Assembly (NCBI GenBank): GCA_002733715.2
Contig: NVWQ02000079.1
Span: forward strand, 1 to 64,000
Reading direction: 5' to 3'
DNA length: 64,000 bases
DNA from: Methylophaga sp.
GTDB lineage: Bacteria; Pseudomonadota; Gammaproteobacteria; Nitrosococcales; Methylophagaceae
Shown: positions 5,272 to 12,404 of the stretch, in pieces
How the letters are laid out: each line of letters begins with the position of its first letter
Numbering within the stretch: position 1 is the stretch's first letter
Notes under the pieces: model-generated
What the model was told of the DNA's origin: nothing
What the model saw: only the letters and a program-made list of their open reading frames with translations
Database searches by the model: none
Translations under genes and position numbers: made by a program

Positions 5272-6462
5272 TTAAGATAGTGCATATTCTGAGTTCAATA
5301 TATCTTTTGATATATCACCCATTTTAGTTACGGTAAGTATTTTACCTTTTATTTGAGAAGCAATAAAGCTTAACAAATTCGAACCAGCAATTTCAGACAT
5401 AATCTGAATATACTGTTTACGTATATCATTACCATAAGCAGGTAATACTCTAAAGCAATCATGGATTGAGATTACTTGAAAAGGTTTATTGGGCATACTT
5501 TGAATCAAGATACCAATAACCACTGAGTTTACTAAACCCATATTCTTTTCGTCAAGATAGTCAAATATTCTTGCAGATAACATCCCACTATTTTTATAGT
5601 GACCCCATAATTTTATGACCATTTTATCTTTTTTACGAGTATCAGATTTACCTTTCATATTTAGTAAACTAATAATATAAGTAATCTGCTCTTTACTAAA
5701 ATCACATCTACGTGTGATCTCTCTTACAACGTATCCATCAACACTATGTGTAATATTAGCTGGAAGAGATAAACCTTCTTTACTACCTACATTCACAGAA
5801 GTAGTAACCTCAACTGGTTCATCTAAGAACTGAACGAAGTGATCTTCTTTACCCATCACTTTTACATGAACATGGAAATTATCAGACATAACCCAATCAT
5901 GTGATAAAGCATATGGATTCCATAACTCTTTTAATGCTTTATTTAATTCCCATGCACCAGGAATTTTCTCTTCCATTATTTGATAGAATGCAGCTAATAG
6001 TTCACCTTCACCAAATACTTGTATAGGTACTTTAGTAGATCCATATAGGCTTGTCATAATAGCCCGCTTAAGGTCTTTACGCTCAATCTTGGCATTACCT
6101 CCTGTAAGTAGACAAAGATCTTTGTAGAGGCTTGTATAAGCATCTTCCCTTGAACCAGTATCAATGAGATTACATCTCAATGCTGATAACTTACACCCAA
6201 TTAAGCAAGCTAGGATTTGTAGTCCTGATGTTGTTGCATCAAATGATACAGGATAACCAGAAGGTATAGCTTCAAGAGCATCTTTATACGCTTGTACTCC
6301 TGCAAAATACAAAGCAGGTTCTTCTGCTGAAGATATTAGTTTATCTAAATCTTCTTCATGTTTAGCAAACCAATCAAGACGTGTTTCCCACGTCTCTTTA
6401 TCAAGACCATAATTGCTTGCTACATCTATTTTTATATATTCAAGTGCTGTAAATTCTTTCAT
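5272..6462 (-). CDS. N4-type RNA polymerase subunit RNAP2, 396 aa
   Basis: Carries the catalytic half of a T7-like single-subunit RNA polymerase. Motif A is FDATTSGLQ (Asp at about 75), motif B is KRAIMTSLYGST (about 131-142), and motif C is SIHDCFRV (His-Asp at about 332). The length is close to the N4 RNAP2 subunit. In N4 it pairs with RNAP1 to form the heterodimeric enzyme that transcribes middle genes, here the block at 46-64 kb. It is separated from RNAP1 by one small gene (6487-6696), so the three are co-transcribed. Confidence 0.93.
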   Translation of the reverse strand: MKEFTALEYIKIDVASNYGLDKETWETRLDWFAKHEEDLDKLISSAEEPALYFAGVQAYKDALEAIPSGYPVSFDATTSGLQILACLIGCKLSALRCNLIDTGSREDAYTSLYKDLCLLTGGNAKIERKDLKRAIMTSLYGSTKVPIQVFGEGELLAAFYQIMEEKIPGAWELNKALKELWNPYALSHDWVMSDNFHVHVKVMGKEDHFVQFLDEPVEVTTSVNVGSKEGLSLPANITHSVDGYVVREITRRCDFSKEQITYIISLLNMKGKSDTRKKDKMVIKLWGHYKNSGMLSARIFDYLDEKNMGLVNSVVIGILIQSMPNKPFQVISIHDCFRVLPAYGNDIRKQYIQIMSEIAGSNLLSFIASQIKGKILTVTKMGDISKDILNSEYALS

Positions 6463-6486
6463 AATACTTCTGCCTTATATTATTGT

Positions 6487-6696
6487 TTAATCTATCAATT
6501 CTTTCATACACATATAGCCTGTGAATCTCTTCGTAGCTTTATGTGTTTTTACATTTGTCTTAATTACAGTACATAATGCTGGTTTTCCATGACCGACACG
6601 TACCAATAAATCACCTTCTTGAAATCTCTGGGTGTCACCAAAGAAGTCATAGTTCATTTTACTTCCATGAAAATTAACTCTAAAAGCTGTTTTCAT
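6487..6696 (-). CDS. small protein between RNAP1 and RNAP2, 69 aa
   Basis: The frame overlaps the end of the RNAP1 gene by four bases (ATGA), so it is translationally coupled to it. The product starts MKTAFRVNFHGSKMNYDFFG and has a beta-rich pattern with RFQEGDLLVRVGHGKPALC, reminiscent of a small SH3-like barrel; that is only a guess from strand spacing. No family is recognised. The position suggests a role with, or an insertion between, the polymerase subunits. Confidence 0.7.
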   Translation of the reverse strand: MKTAFRVNFHGSKMNYDFFGDTQRFQEGDLLVRVGHGKPALCTVIKTNVKTHKATKRFTGYMCMKELID

Positions 6697-7508
6697 ACAA
6701 TTAACTCTTTATTAGCAAATTCAATTGTAGCTTTAGCGTAATCATTACCTTGTGGATTACAGTGATATGCTTGATTATATACTCTTCCACGTTTGTCATA
6801 TTTATTCGTGAGGAAGAATCTATTAGCAAATACATTCAAATGATCATAGATCTCTTTCACTGATCTATTAAATTTCTGAAAAGCTTTAGTTCTTTTCGAG
6901 AAGTCTTGAACAGTTTCAGTGGGTTTCTTCTTATCGAGATTAGCCCACTTATTTTTTACCATATTTGCAGTGAGATTATTAATAGAATACTCAATTTTAT
7001 TTACACGATTGAGGTGATCAAGACAGATGTCATCTTCTGTATGATTATTCTTTAAGATCAATGAACCAGTTTTAGAAAGTTCAGAGAAATACCCTGTTTC
7101 AGTATTTTTAGTAACTTTACCTGGTTCAACCAGTAATGGTAAAGGGTATTGATATATCTCTAATTCATGTGCTAATGAATCAGGTATGTCATGACGTAGA
7201 ATACACACACCACTGGTCATTGAATAGTCCACTACATTAGCATTGATAGCCACTAGAAGCATGTCAGCACATTCTTGCATAGTATCAAAGTGTTTATGTA
7301 GAATGCCTACCAGCACGCTTACAGCGGCTCTTTTATGTATCACCATTTGAACCATGAGTGATATACCGAATTTCACATCAATTTCATTATGTTCAAAATG
7401 ATAAATCACACCATCTGTAGATGCAAAGTGTTCATATATACGTGGTACTAATTGGTTCTTATTATATAATTCTTCAAACGCTATTTGAGCTTCATGGTCA
7501 GCTATCAT
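6693..7508 (-). CDS. N4-type RNA polymerase subunit RNAP1, 271 aa
   Basis: This is the N-terminal half of a split T7-like RNA polymerase. Near its end it has KYDKRGRVYNQAYHCNPQGN, which contains the DxRGR form of the conserved TxxGR motif and the NPQG segment found before motif A in this family. The length matches N4 RNAP1 (about 270 residues). The remaining motifs A, B and C are in RNAP2 at 5272-6462, as expected for the two-subunit N4 enzyme. Confidence 0.92.
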   Translation of the reverse strand: MIADHEAQIAFEELYNKNQLVPRIYEHFASTDGVIYHFEHNEIDVKFGISLMVQMVIHKRAAVSVLVGILHKHFDTMQECADMLLVAINANVVDYSMTSGVCILRHDIPDSLAHELEIYQYPLPLLVEPGKVTKNTETGYFSELSKTGSLILKNNHTEDDICLDHLNRVNKIEYSINNLTANMVKNKWANLDKKKPTETVQDFSKRTKAFQKFNRSVKEIYDHLNVFANRFFLTNKYDKRGRVYNQAYHCNPQGNDYAKATIEFANKELIV

Positions 7509-7509
7509 A

Positions 7510-7701
7510 TTATTTATCCTCTAATAAGTTACTTATTTTAATATTGTTTGATGTTTTAGTTGTTTTATTAATATCCGTAAAAGGAATATGATTTGATCTT
7601 TGTTTACGTTTCCATCTAGATAATGAAGCATAGCTTTTAAATTTACGGGGTATAATTTTACCCGAATCTAAATTAACTAACCAAGCTTTGATTTGTGTCA
7701 T
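7510..7701 (-). CDS. small early protein with common C-terminal tail, 63 aa
   Basis: A basic protein (KAWLVNLDSGKIIPRKFKSY near the start) ending in KISNLLEDK, the tail shared by about a dozen genes here. The tail codons CTTGAGGATAA also provide the GAGG ribosome binding site for RNAP1, whose ATG follows the stop by one base, so RNAP1 translation is probably coupled to this gene. The VNLDSGKI core resembles the frameshifted gene at 9541-9707. Function unknown. Confidence 0.75.
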   Translation of the reverse strand: MTQIKAWLVNLDSGKIIPRKFKSYASLSRWKRKQRSNHIPFTDINKTTKTSNNIKISNLLEDK

Positions 7702-7932
7702 TTACTTATCCTCTAAAAAGTTTAATATTTTTGTTTGTTCTTTAGTTTCTTGTTCTTCAGTAAATACATAAATATTAGGATTATTTAATAATCTTAGAAC
7801 TTGATGAACAGTACCGTATTCTATTTGCCAAGAATATTTCATCCCAGCATATTGCCTTTTAATTACAAAGAAGTCGTAATTACTAAATGGGTCTAAATGA
7901 TTCATATCATCCATACAGGTGATATTACTCAT
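7702..7932 (-). CDS. small early protein with common C-terminal tail, 76 aa
   Basis: Begins MSNITCMDDMNHLDPFSNYD, has a conserved-looking YSWQIEYGTVHQVLRLLNN segment and ends in KILNFLEDK. The codons of FLEDK contain AGAGGATAA, the ribosome binding site of the gene at 7510-7701, which begins at the next base after the stop. The start overlaps the macro-domain gene by four bases. Function unknown. Confidence 0.75.
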   Translation of the reverse strand: MSNITCMDDMNHLDPFSNYDFFVIKRQYAGMKYSWQIEYGTVHQVLRLLNNPNIYVFTEEQETKEQTKILNFLEDK

Positions 7933-8294
7933 ACCCAGTAATTACGATTAGGAAGTATCTTTATCCATTCTGGATCGAACCAGCAATTATTAGGTGCATT
8001 TTCAAATAGTGGTGCTATCTGTTCTTTGGTAAATCCAGCTAAACCACAACCAACCTGTGTTACTTTAAAATCAAATGTTGGTTTAGATATTGCATATCTA
8101 ATGAACTTATCAATATGTGTTATAATTACTTCTAAAGGCATGTGAGCTATATTTATACCTTTTGTGGGTAGAGCGTAGGAAGTACCTGATAGACCTTCTC
8201 CTTGGCCCCATGATGCACCTTTATTAGCAAATGCATATTCTGCTGCACCTGCTCCATGAATTCCACTTAAATTTGAACCGAATACGAATATCAT
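7929..8294 (-). CDS. macro-domain-like protein, 121 aa
   Basis: Starts MIFVFGSNLSGIHGAGAAEY, the phage macro-like pattern (FGSNLxGxHGxGAA) whose loops in macrodomains hold ADP-ribose. A second motif, VGCGLAGFTKEQIAPLF (about 85-101), corresponds to the phosphate-binding loop and C-terminal helix of this group. Such proteins bind or hydrolyse ADP-ribose derivatives; the exact reaction of this branch is not established here. It is flanked by two small tail-bearing genes and lies close to a SLOG-like gene, suggesting a link to nucleotide-signal or NAD-based defence. Confidence 0.75.
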   Translation of the reverse strand: MIFVFGSNLSGIHGAGAAEYAFANKGASWGQGEGLSGTSYALPTKGINIAHMPLEVIITHIDKFIRYAISKPTFDFKVTQVGCGLAGFTKEQIAPLFENAPNNCWFDPEWIKILPNRNYWV

Positions 8295-8495
8295 TTATCT
8301 CTCCTTTAAAAATACGTCTATTTTTATTTGATCTCTTGCTTTTTCAGCAAAGTATCTTGATATAAATAAGCTGTAACCATCTGCTGCTAAATAACTATGC
8401 TTTACAGTTACATAGTAAATAACACCTGTTGATTCTTCTAATTGATAGCCAAATTCATGATCATCATGATTAGTTATCTCACCAGACATACTCAT
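8295..8495 (-). CDS. small early protein with common C-terminal tail, 66 aa
   Basis: Ends in QIKIDVFLKER, a variant of the common tail; the codons AAAGGAGAG also serve as a ribosome binding site for the macro gene that starts one base after the stop. The body (HDDHEFGYQLEESTGVIYYV, then YFAEKARDQ) shares a RYFAxKxR-type segment with the 120-aa protein at 8987-9349 (SRYFAMKYRKS), so the two are probably paralogues. Function unknown. Confidence 0.7.
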   Translation of the reverse strand: MSMSGEITNHDDHEFGYQLEESTGVIYYVTVKHSYLAADGYSLFISRYFAEKARDQIKIDVFLKER

Positions 8496-8986
8496 GGTAA
8501 GTGGCTATTTATCAATTCCTGCATCTCAAGAATTGGTGTATTACCAAAATTATAAATAGGAATATTAAAGTTCTTAGCAATACGTAAAGACATACCAGTA
8601 CCCCCAGTAACCTTACCATTAGCTGTGTAACAAACAACAAATTCACTAGGTGTATTCAAATCTTCACCTAACAATTGATAAGCATTACGAGCCATTAATT
8701 TCTTAACAGCAAAGGATAGATTATCCCAGTTAGGATGAAAGTCTTTAGCTAAACTTAAAGCAGTAGAACCCACATTGTGTAACACACTCTGGCTCTTGTT
8801 ATAGCCCTGCCAAGGTAGATATATATCTTTTAGAGTAGCACCTTCTTCAAATGCAGTATCAGCTCCTGATGCACCTCCTGAACGAAGTGTATAACCTTCA
8901 TCAGATAATGCTTCAGCAACCTGGGTCATATACACCATTATTGAATGATCTGTATCTCTTGCACCAATACCTGTATAATATTTCAT
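8492..8986 (-). CDS. SLOG-like (DprA/LOG-type Rossmann) protein, 164 aa
   Basis: The N-terminus YYTGIGARDT and the motif LRSGGASGADTAFEEGA (about 34-50) match the SLOG superfamily, in which a GGxxGxxxxxxxGA turn binds nucleotide ligands such as NAD- or ADP-ribose-derived molecules. A later segment TGGTGMSLRIAKNFNIPIYN fits the C-terminal part of the same fold. Family members act as sensors in nucleotide-signal defence or as phage-coded counterparts. The substrate cannot be read from sequence. It overlaps the downstream small gene by four bases. Confidence 0.72.
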   Translation of the reverse strand: MKYYTGIGARDTDHSIMVYMTQVAEALSDEGYTLRSGGASGADTAFEEGATLKDIYLPWQGYNKSQSVLHNVGSTALSLAKDFHPNWDNLSFAVKKLMARNAYQLLGEDLNTPSEFVVCYTANGKVTGGTGMSLRIAKNFNIPIYNFGNTPILEMQELINSHLP

Positions 8987-9349
8987 CTATTTATCCTTTA
9001 AAAAGTTATCTAATTTAATTTGTTTTGAACGTTTAATAGCTAAATTCTTTAATAAATAGAGAGCTAATCTATCTGAATAAATTGTACCAATATATCTATC
9101 GTATTTACCTGTTTCTAGGTCTACACACCATAGTCTTATCCCACTCATATATTTTGATTTACGGTATTTCATTGCAAAATACCTTGAAGTAAAGAAACCT
9201 AATGAACTAGATAATGCTATTTCAAAATCCCATTTACTGTACACAGTAAACTTGATTATTTTAAATCCTGTAAAATGCCAATTTTGTAAAGTATATAAAG
9301 TCATTCCTTTATAATCAGACCATTCAACTACATGCTTTAATTCAGGCAT
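8987..9349 (-). CDS. early protein with common C-terminal tail, 120 aa
   Basis: About twice the size of its relatives. It contains SRYFAMKYRKSKYMSGIRLW, resembling the 66-aa gene at 8295-8495, and a second similar block RLALYLLKNLAIKRS, so it may be a fusion or internal duplication. It ends QIKLDNFLKDK; TTTAAAGGATAAATAG ATG serves as tail, stop and ribosome binding site for the SLOG-like gene. Function unknown. Confidence 0.75.
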   Translation of the reverse strand: MPELKHVVEWSDYKGMTLYTLQNWHFTGFKIIKFTVYSKWDFEIALSSSLGFFTSRYFAMKYRKSKYMSGIRLWCVDLETGKYDRYIGTIYSDRLALYLLKNLAIKRSKQIKLDNFLKDK

Positions 9350-9541
9350 CTATTTATCCTTTAAGAAATGATTAACTCTTAATGAGTTTGATATTTCAAT
9401 TGCTTCTTCGTGTTCGGTATATAATATTTTATTTGGATAATATAAGAAATTGAATTTATTAATCTCTTTTGGATTATCAAAATTGCATTCTACAATCTCA
9501 CCTGTTTTCATATCAACAGACCATTGTTGTTCTAGTGACAT
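9350..9541 (-). CDS. small early protein with common C-terminal tail, 63 aa
   Basis: Starts MSLEQQWSVDMKTGEIVECN and has a short body with a VDMKTGEI strand-turn also seen in relatives (VNLDSGKI at 7510-7701, VDLETGKY at 8987-9349). It ends LRVNHFLKDK, again with AAAGGATAA just before the next start. The shared strand-turn motif suggests these genes are one divergent family, not unrelated bodies with a borrowed tail. Function unknown. Confidence 0.72.
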   Translation of the reverse strand: MSLEQQWSVDMKTGEIVECNFDNPKEINKFNFLYYPNKILYTEHEEAIEISNSLRVNHFLKDK

Positions 9542-9707
9542 CAGTTATCCTTCAAGAATTTCTCAATACGTTGTACTCTTCTAGCTCTGTGAGCTTGGTT
9601 AGCTGACGTGTAACCAGTACGAAAGTTAGGATATTTATGTGGTGATTCAATAGTAGATATTTTACCAGATATATCTAGAATGTGTATCTTCTGTGAATTT
9701 TTATGCA
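9541..9707 (-). pseudogene. frameshifted member of the tail family
   Basis: From ATG at 9705-9707 the frame reads MHKNSQKIHILDISGK, then is lost at a run of three A (9660-9662) and ends after 50 residues. Restoring one base moves into a frame that reads ISTIESPHKYPNFRTGYTSA and ends RIEKFLKDN, the common family tail, just before the next gene. The joined product (about 55 aa) fits its neighbours, including the DxSGKI turn. Either a genuine one-base deletion in a short A run or a sequencing error. Confidence 0.7.
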
Positions 9708-9709
9708 TA

Positions 9710-9928
9710 TCAATTATCTTTCAAGAATTCATCAATTTTTAAACTACGTACGTATTTACGCGCTTGTTTCATGTTATTAAAACATTTAACTACATACCCA
9801 TCATTTAACTCTGCTTTTAATGAATTTGTATTTTCACAATGAGCATGTAACTTCCTTGGTTCAATGCTTATACTTCCATCATATTCTACCCAATAACCCA
9901 TGATCTCATTAGTATATGGTTTTTTCAT
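9710..9928 (-). CDS. small early protein with common C-terminal tail, 72 aa
   Basis: I choose ATG at 9928 (MKKPYTNEIMGYWVEYDGSI); AGGTGA lies five bases upstream, and the GTG nine bases earlier is inside that site. The body contains GYWVEYDGSIS and CFNNMKQARKYVRSLKIDEF, and it ends FLKDN. The end of this gene carries GAAAGATAA before the frameshifted gene at 9541-9707. Function unknown. The gene follows a transcription terminator (10022-10054) after a gap of about 90 bases. Confidence 0.7.
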   Translation of the reverse strand: MKKPYTNEIMGYWVEYDGSISIEPRKLHAHCENTNSLKAELNDGYVVKCFNNMKQARKYVRSLKIDEFLKDN

Positions 9929-10021
9929 TAAAATCACCTGTTCTTCTTAAGGGTGTCTTTGGTAAAAACACCTTGCTTTTGAACTTTTTGTTTGCAGGTT
10001 CGATACTATCAAGTTGAACTA

Positions 10022-10054
10022 AAAATGGACTAAATACCGAAGCATTTAGTCCAT
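10022..10054 (-). terminator. rho-independent terminator
   Basis: Minus strand: 11-bp perfect stem ATGGACTAAAT/ATTTAGTCCAT, 8-base loop GCTTCGGT, then TTTTT. It lies five bases past the stop codon of the gene at 10060-10461 and would end the transcript that begins at the hairpin promoter near 10505. Confidence 0.92.
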
Positions 10055-10059
10055 AATTT

Positions 10060-10461
10060 TTAGCCAAATTTAACGTTTTGAAGTACATCAGAAACAAGTG
10101 CTTCATTAACTTCAGTTGTAGTGCCACCAACTTTATGTAATTGTAGTTCAAGACCACTAATTACAGTGTTGTCACCAGCTTCTAATTTTTCAAATGCTTC
10201 TTGCAGTTTATTGATCAAAAAGTTGCGATTGGTATTAATAAGCTGCATCTTTTCAGATGACTTAGAACTGATTTTGGATAGTACTTGCACATCCAAAGGA
10301 ATACCTTTTGGAAGTGATACAAATACTACTTCTTTTTCACCAAGTTCATTTTTAAATTCAATATTGAAACCAATATTTAACCAACCAGTTGCTTGTGGTG
10401 CATCACCATTTGCAGTTGATTTATTAGTTGTTTGTTCTGTTTTATCAAAGATAAGAGCCAT
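10060..10461 (-). CDS. hypothetical early protein, 133 aa
   Basis: The start MALIFDKTEQ is preceded by AAGGAA; the ATG eight codons earlier has no such site. The sequence starts with a polar linker (TNKSTANGDAPQATG), then a beta-rich segment (WLNIGFNIEFKNELGEKEVV) and a helical C-terminus. It forms a single-gene unit with its own virion-RNAP-type promoter upstream and a strong terminator downstream, so it is probably highly expressed early. No family is recognised. Confidence 0.8.
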   Translation of the reverse strand: MALIFDKTEQTTNKSTANGDAPQATGWLNIGFNIEFKNELGEKEVVFVSLPKGIPLDVQVLSKISSKSSEKMQLINTNRNFLINKLQEAFEKLEAGDNTVISGLELQLHKVGGTTTEVNEALVSDVLQNVKFG

Positions 10462-10504
10462 GATATAAGTTCCTTGTTTAATCATGTTAAAAGTGGGATT
10501 ATTC

Positions 10505-10522
10505 CCTAACTGCCGAAGGCAG
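10505..10522 (-). promoter_or_regulatory. virion RNA polymerase hairpin promoter
   Basis: On the plus (template) strand TTCC-CTAA is followed by a 5-bp hairpin CTGCC-GAA-GGCAG (10510-10522). This matches the N4 early promoter design: a stem of 5-7 bp, a 3-base purine loop centred at -11, and initiation opposite CC. By that rule +1 is C10505 and the RNA starts GGAAU, running left. The hairpin also encodes the last residues of the 60-aa gene at 10506-10688. It drives the gene at 10060-10461. Confidence 0.8.
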
Positions 10523-10688
10523 ATCTGAGTTTATTACGGATATATGTGCGAGCGACATAAGTATCAAAACACACCGAAAAAAGAAAACAAAATCCTATTC
10601 CGAATGTTATCCATAATAGTGGTGAACCAGGATAAATTACTGATCCCCAATATAAAATTAAGGTTATTACTCCAAATACTACAGACAT
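10506..10688 (-). CDS. small membrane protein, 60 aa
   Basis: Two hydrophobic helices (about 3-20 and 24-44) with a short PGSP turn, and a basic C-terminus (RTYIRNKLRSAFGS). The start follows AGGAACTCCT. The final codons overlap the early promoter hairpin at 10510-10522, so the coding end and promoter are superimposed. No family is recognised. Confidence 0.75.
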   Translation of the reverse strand: MSVVFGVITLILYWGSVIYPGSPLLWITFGIGFCFLFSVCFDTYVARTYIRNKLRSAFGS

Positions 10689-10701
10689 AGGAGTTCCTTC
10701 A

Positions 10702-10878
10702 TTAAGTTAATTCATTTGATGTTCTAAGGATAGAATCACCATTATCATCACGTATGATGTAGTAGGTTATTTCTTGTGCTTTATCCACTTGATATGAAAA
10801 CACAACACCTGTTTGAGTATTACCATTTTCATCAATCCATGTAGCAGTATCACCTGCCTCTAAGTTATTGTTGTTCAT
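10702..10878 (-). CDS. small hypothetical protein, 58 aa
   Basis: The frame opens at ATG 10876-10878, overlapping the last 14 bases of the NADAR gene, and reads MNNNNLEAGDTATWIDENGN onward, a small predicted beta barrel (TGVVFSYQVDKAQEITYYII). The upstream gene end supplies an AGAGGAAA site. No family is recognised. Its overlap with the NADAR gene suggests co-translation. Confidence 0.65.
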   Translation of the reverse strand: MNNNNLEAGDTATWIDENGNTQTGVVFSYQVDKAQEITYYIIRDDNGDSILRTSNELT

Positions 10879-11317
10879 TACGTATTTCCTCTCTTATTGT
10901 CATTAATATTTTACCAAGATGGTTCAGTCCTTCACCTGTCTTTAAACAGATTCCCCAGAACTTATCACCCCACCAATTACCTTCTTCAATAACCATATTG
11001 CCAGTATCCAAAAGCTTCTGTCGAAGCTCAGGATCACTAAACTTAATTTCAAGCAGGGTGTGCATCACAGATAGTTTAATATCTTCCCAGTTATCACGTA
11101 TAGATACTTTACGGCCCATACGTTTAGCTTGACCAGGAGTCATACTAGTAGGTACTAAGAATAAATTACGTTGAATTAATTGAGTGGTCTTCATTGCTTG
11201 AAATGCATGTTCACTTGTAGGGTACACAGCATTAACCAATACTGGATCTTTTATATCTACATACCAGAAGTTACTTAACCAACTGTATTCACCTTTAAAT
11301 TCAGAAATTTTATTCAT
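10865..11317 (-). CDS. NADAR-domain protein (YbiA-like), possible anti-DarT factor, 150 aa
   Basis: Full-length NADAR domain: FKGEYSWLSNFWYVD (7-21), YPTSEHAFQAMKTTQ (32-46), RDNWEDIKLSVMHTLLEIKF, and GNWWGDKFWGICL (about 112-124). These are the conserved blocks of the NAD- and ADP-ribose-associated family, which cleaves N-glycosidic or ADP-ribosyl bonds; some members remove ADP-ribose from DNA guanine. In RB69-type phages a NADAR protein (AdfN) blocks the DarT toxin of DarTG. The same role here is an inference. It overlaps its neighbours on both sides and belongs to an early operon. Confidence 0.85.
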   Translation of the reverse strand: MNKISEFKGEYSWLSNFWYVDIKDPVLVNAVYPTSEHAFQAMKTTQLIQRNLFLVPTSMTPGQAKRMGRKVSIRDNWEDIKLSVMHTLLEIKFSDPELRQKLLDTGNMVIEEGNWWGDKFWGICLKTGEGLNHLGKILMTIREEIRNEQQ

Positions 11318-11556
11318 CTATTTTGTTCCTTTGGTTTAAATTTATTAAAGAAATACGTATTAAATAAATTTACTAATATGTCTTTTGAAATATCTTTATT
11401 TGTTGTAGATTCAACGAAATCTTCTACACAAAGTTCACTAATTGAAGTGTCCTTAAAGTATTGTTTAAAATCATCAATTAAATTTATTTCATCTACGTAA
11501 TTAAGGTAAGTCTTTTCACGTATTAACTTACTTAAACCCATTTCAATATCTTGCAT
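11314..11556 (-). CDS. hypothetical early protein, 80 aa
   Basis: A helical, acidic protein (TYLNYVDEINLIDDFKQYFK) that overlaps the NADAR start by four bases. The end, NTYFFNKFKPKEQNR, has AAAGGAACAAAATAG ATG, the ribosome binding site of the NADAR gene. No family is recognised. The coupling suggests joint expression with NADAR. Confidence 0.7.
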   Translation of the reverse strand: MQDIEMGLSKLIREKTYLNYVDEINLIDDFKQYFKDTSISELCVEDFVESTTNKDISKDILVNLFNTYFFNKFKPKEQNR

Positions 11557-11868
11557 TTATCTATCCTCTATAAATCTTATTAAATTACATTCATTTTTTA
11601 CTACTTCTTTAGAAGTACCAAATACGAATTCTGATAACCTACCTACATGCATTAAAGTTTTATGTATTGCTAAAATATGTGAGTCTATTTTCATCAATAC
11701 TGGTTCATTACTTGACTTAAGATTCCCAACCCATACATACTTATTTAAGTATATCTCTAATCTTTCGTTTACAATTAGATAAGCTTTATATTTACATAAA
11801 CTTACGATTAATAAAGCTATTATTAAGGCAATTAAATTACTACCTATTGCTAGATATAGTTGTGTCAT
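11557..11868 (-). CDS. membrane-anchored early protein with common tail, 103 aa
   Basis: Residues about 3-24 (LYLAIGSNLIALIIALLIVS) are one membrane helix, followed by a basic cytoplasmic domain. It ends NLIRFIEDR, a variant of the common tail; AGAGGATAG in those codons is the ribosome binding site of the next gene. This is the only tail-bearing member with a clear membrane helix. Function unknown. Confidence 0.7.
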   Translation of the reverse strand: MTQLYLAIGSNLIALIIALLIVSLCKYKAYLIVNERLEIYLNKYVWVGNLKSSNEPVLMKIDSHILAIHKTLMHVGRLSEFVFGTSKEVVKNECNLIRFIEDR

Positions 11869-11992
11869 ACTTTTTAGCCTCCAGTTTAGTTCTATGAGTT
11901 AGTTCATAGCTACAGATCATTCTCTGTAACCAATTAACTTTCTTCCCATAACCATAAGCCATGAGAAGTCTTTTACGATAAGCTTTAAACAT
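11840..11992 (-). CDS. small basic protein, 50 aa
   Basis: ATG at 11990-11992 overlaps the end of the upstream gene; the frame reads MFKAYRKRLLMAYGYGKKVN and continues 29 bases into the following membrane-protein gene. The product is strongly basic. It carries the GGAGG used by the next start. The long overlap lowers confidence, but it fills a gap of 116 bases in an otherwise packed operon. Confidence 0.45.
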   Translation of the reverse strand: MFKAYRKRLLMAYGYGKKVNWLQRMICSYELTHRTKLEAKKYDTTISSNR

Positions 11993-12404
11993 TAATTACA
12001 CTCCATTTATCAGTAAAGCTAATTTGGATGTAAGGCATACCACCAGGCATTGCTGACCAATATTTACGAGGTAAACAATACTTAATGTAACCAGCAGATA
12101 TACCTAAAGCTACAAGTTCCATAGCATTATGTTGTTCACCCCATTGATGACCATGCTTATCAAAAGGTAAATTCATGAAAGTATCACCTTCACCGCCATT
12201 AGGATGCTGATCTGATCTCATGAAGAACTTTTCATTAAGTTCAAGAAGTAACTCTTTGATTTCAGTTTTATATTTAGTTACATCAAGGGGTATATAATCA
12301 CCTTTTATTAGTTCAACTAAACGAGGATCACCCATTTTAATATCTTCATCTTCAATGAAGCAAGACATCAATAAATCATTTATATCTTTAGCTATTAGTT
12401 TCAT
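11985..12404 (-). CDS. hypothetical early protein, 139 aa
   Basis: Mixed helical N-terminus (MKLIAKDINDLLMSCFIEDE) and a C-terminal half with HGHQWGEQHNAMELVALGIS and PGGMPYIQISF. The ribosome binding site AAAGGATAA lies in the tail codons of the 57-aa gene just upstream. Histidine-rich segments could bind metal but the spacing matches no pattern I know. No family is recognised. Confidence 0.75.
   Translation of the reverse strand: MKLIAKDINDLLMSCFIEDEDIKMGDPRLVELIKGDYIPLDVTKYKTEIKELLLELNEKFFMRSDQHPNGGEGDTFMNLPFDKHGHQWGEQHNAMELVALGISAGYIKYCLPRKYWSAMPGGMPYIQISFTDKWSVINV

Noticed and set aside
9909-10157. 82-aa minus-strand reading frame
   Set aside because: It runs through the strong terminator at 10022-10054 and overlaps two supported genes in other frames.
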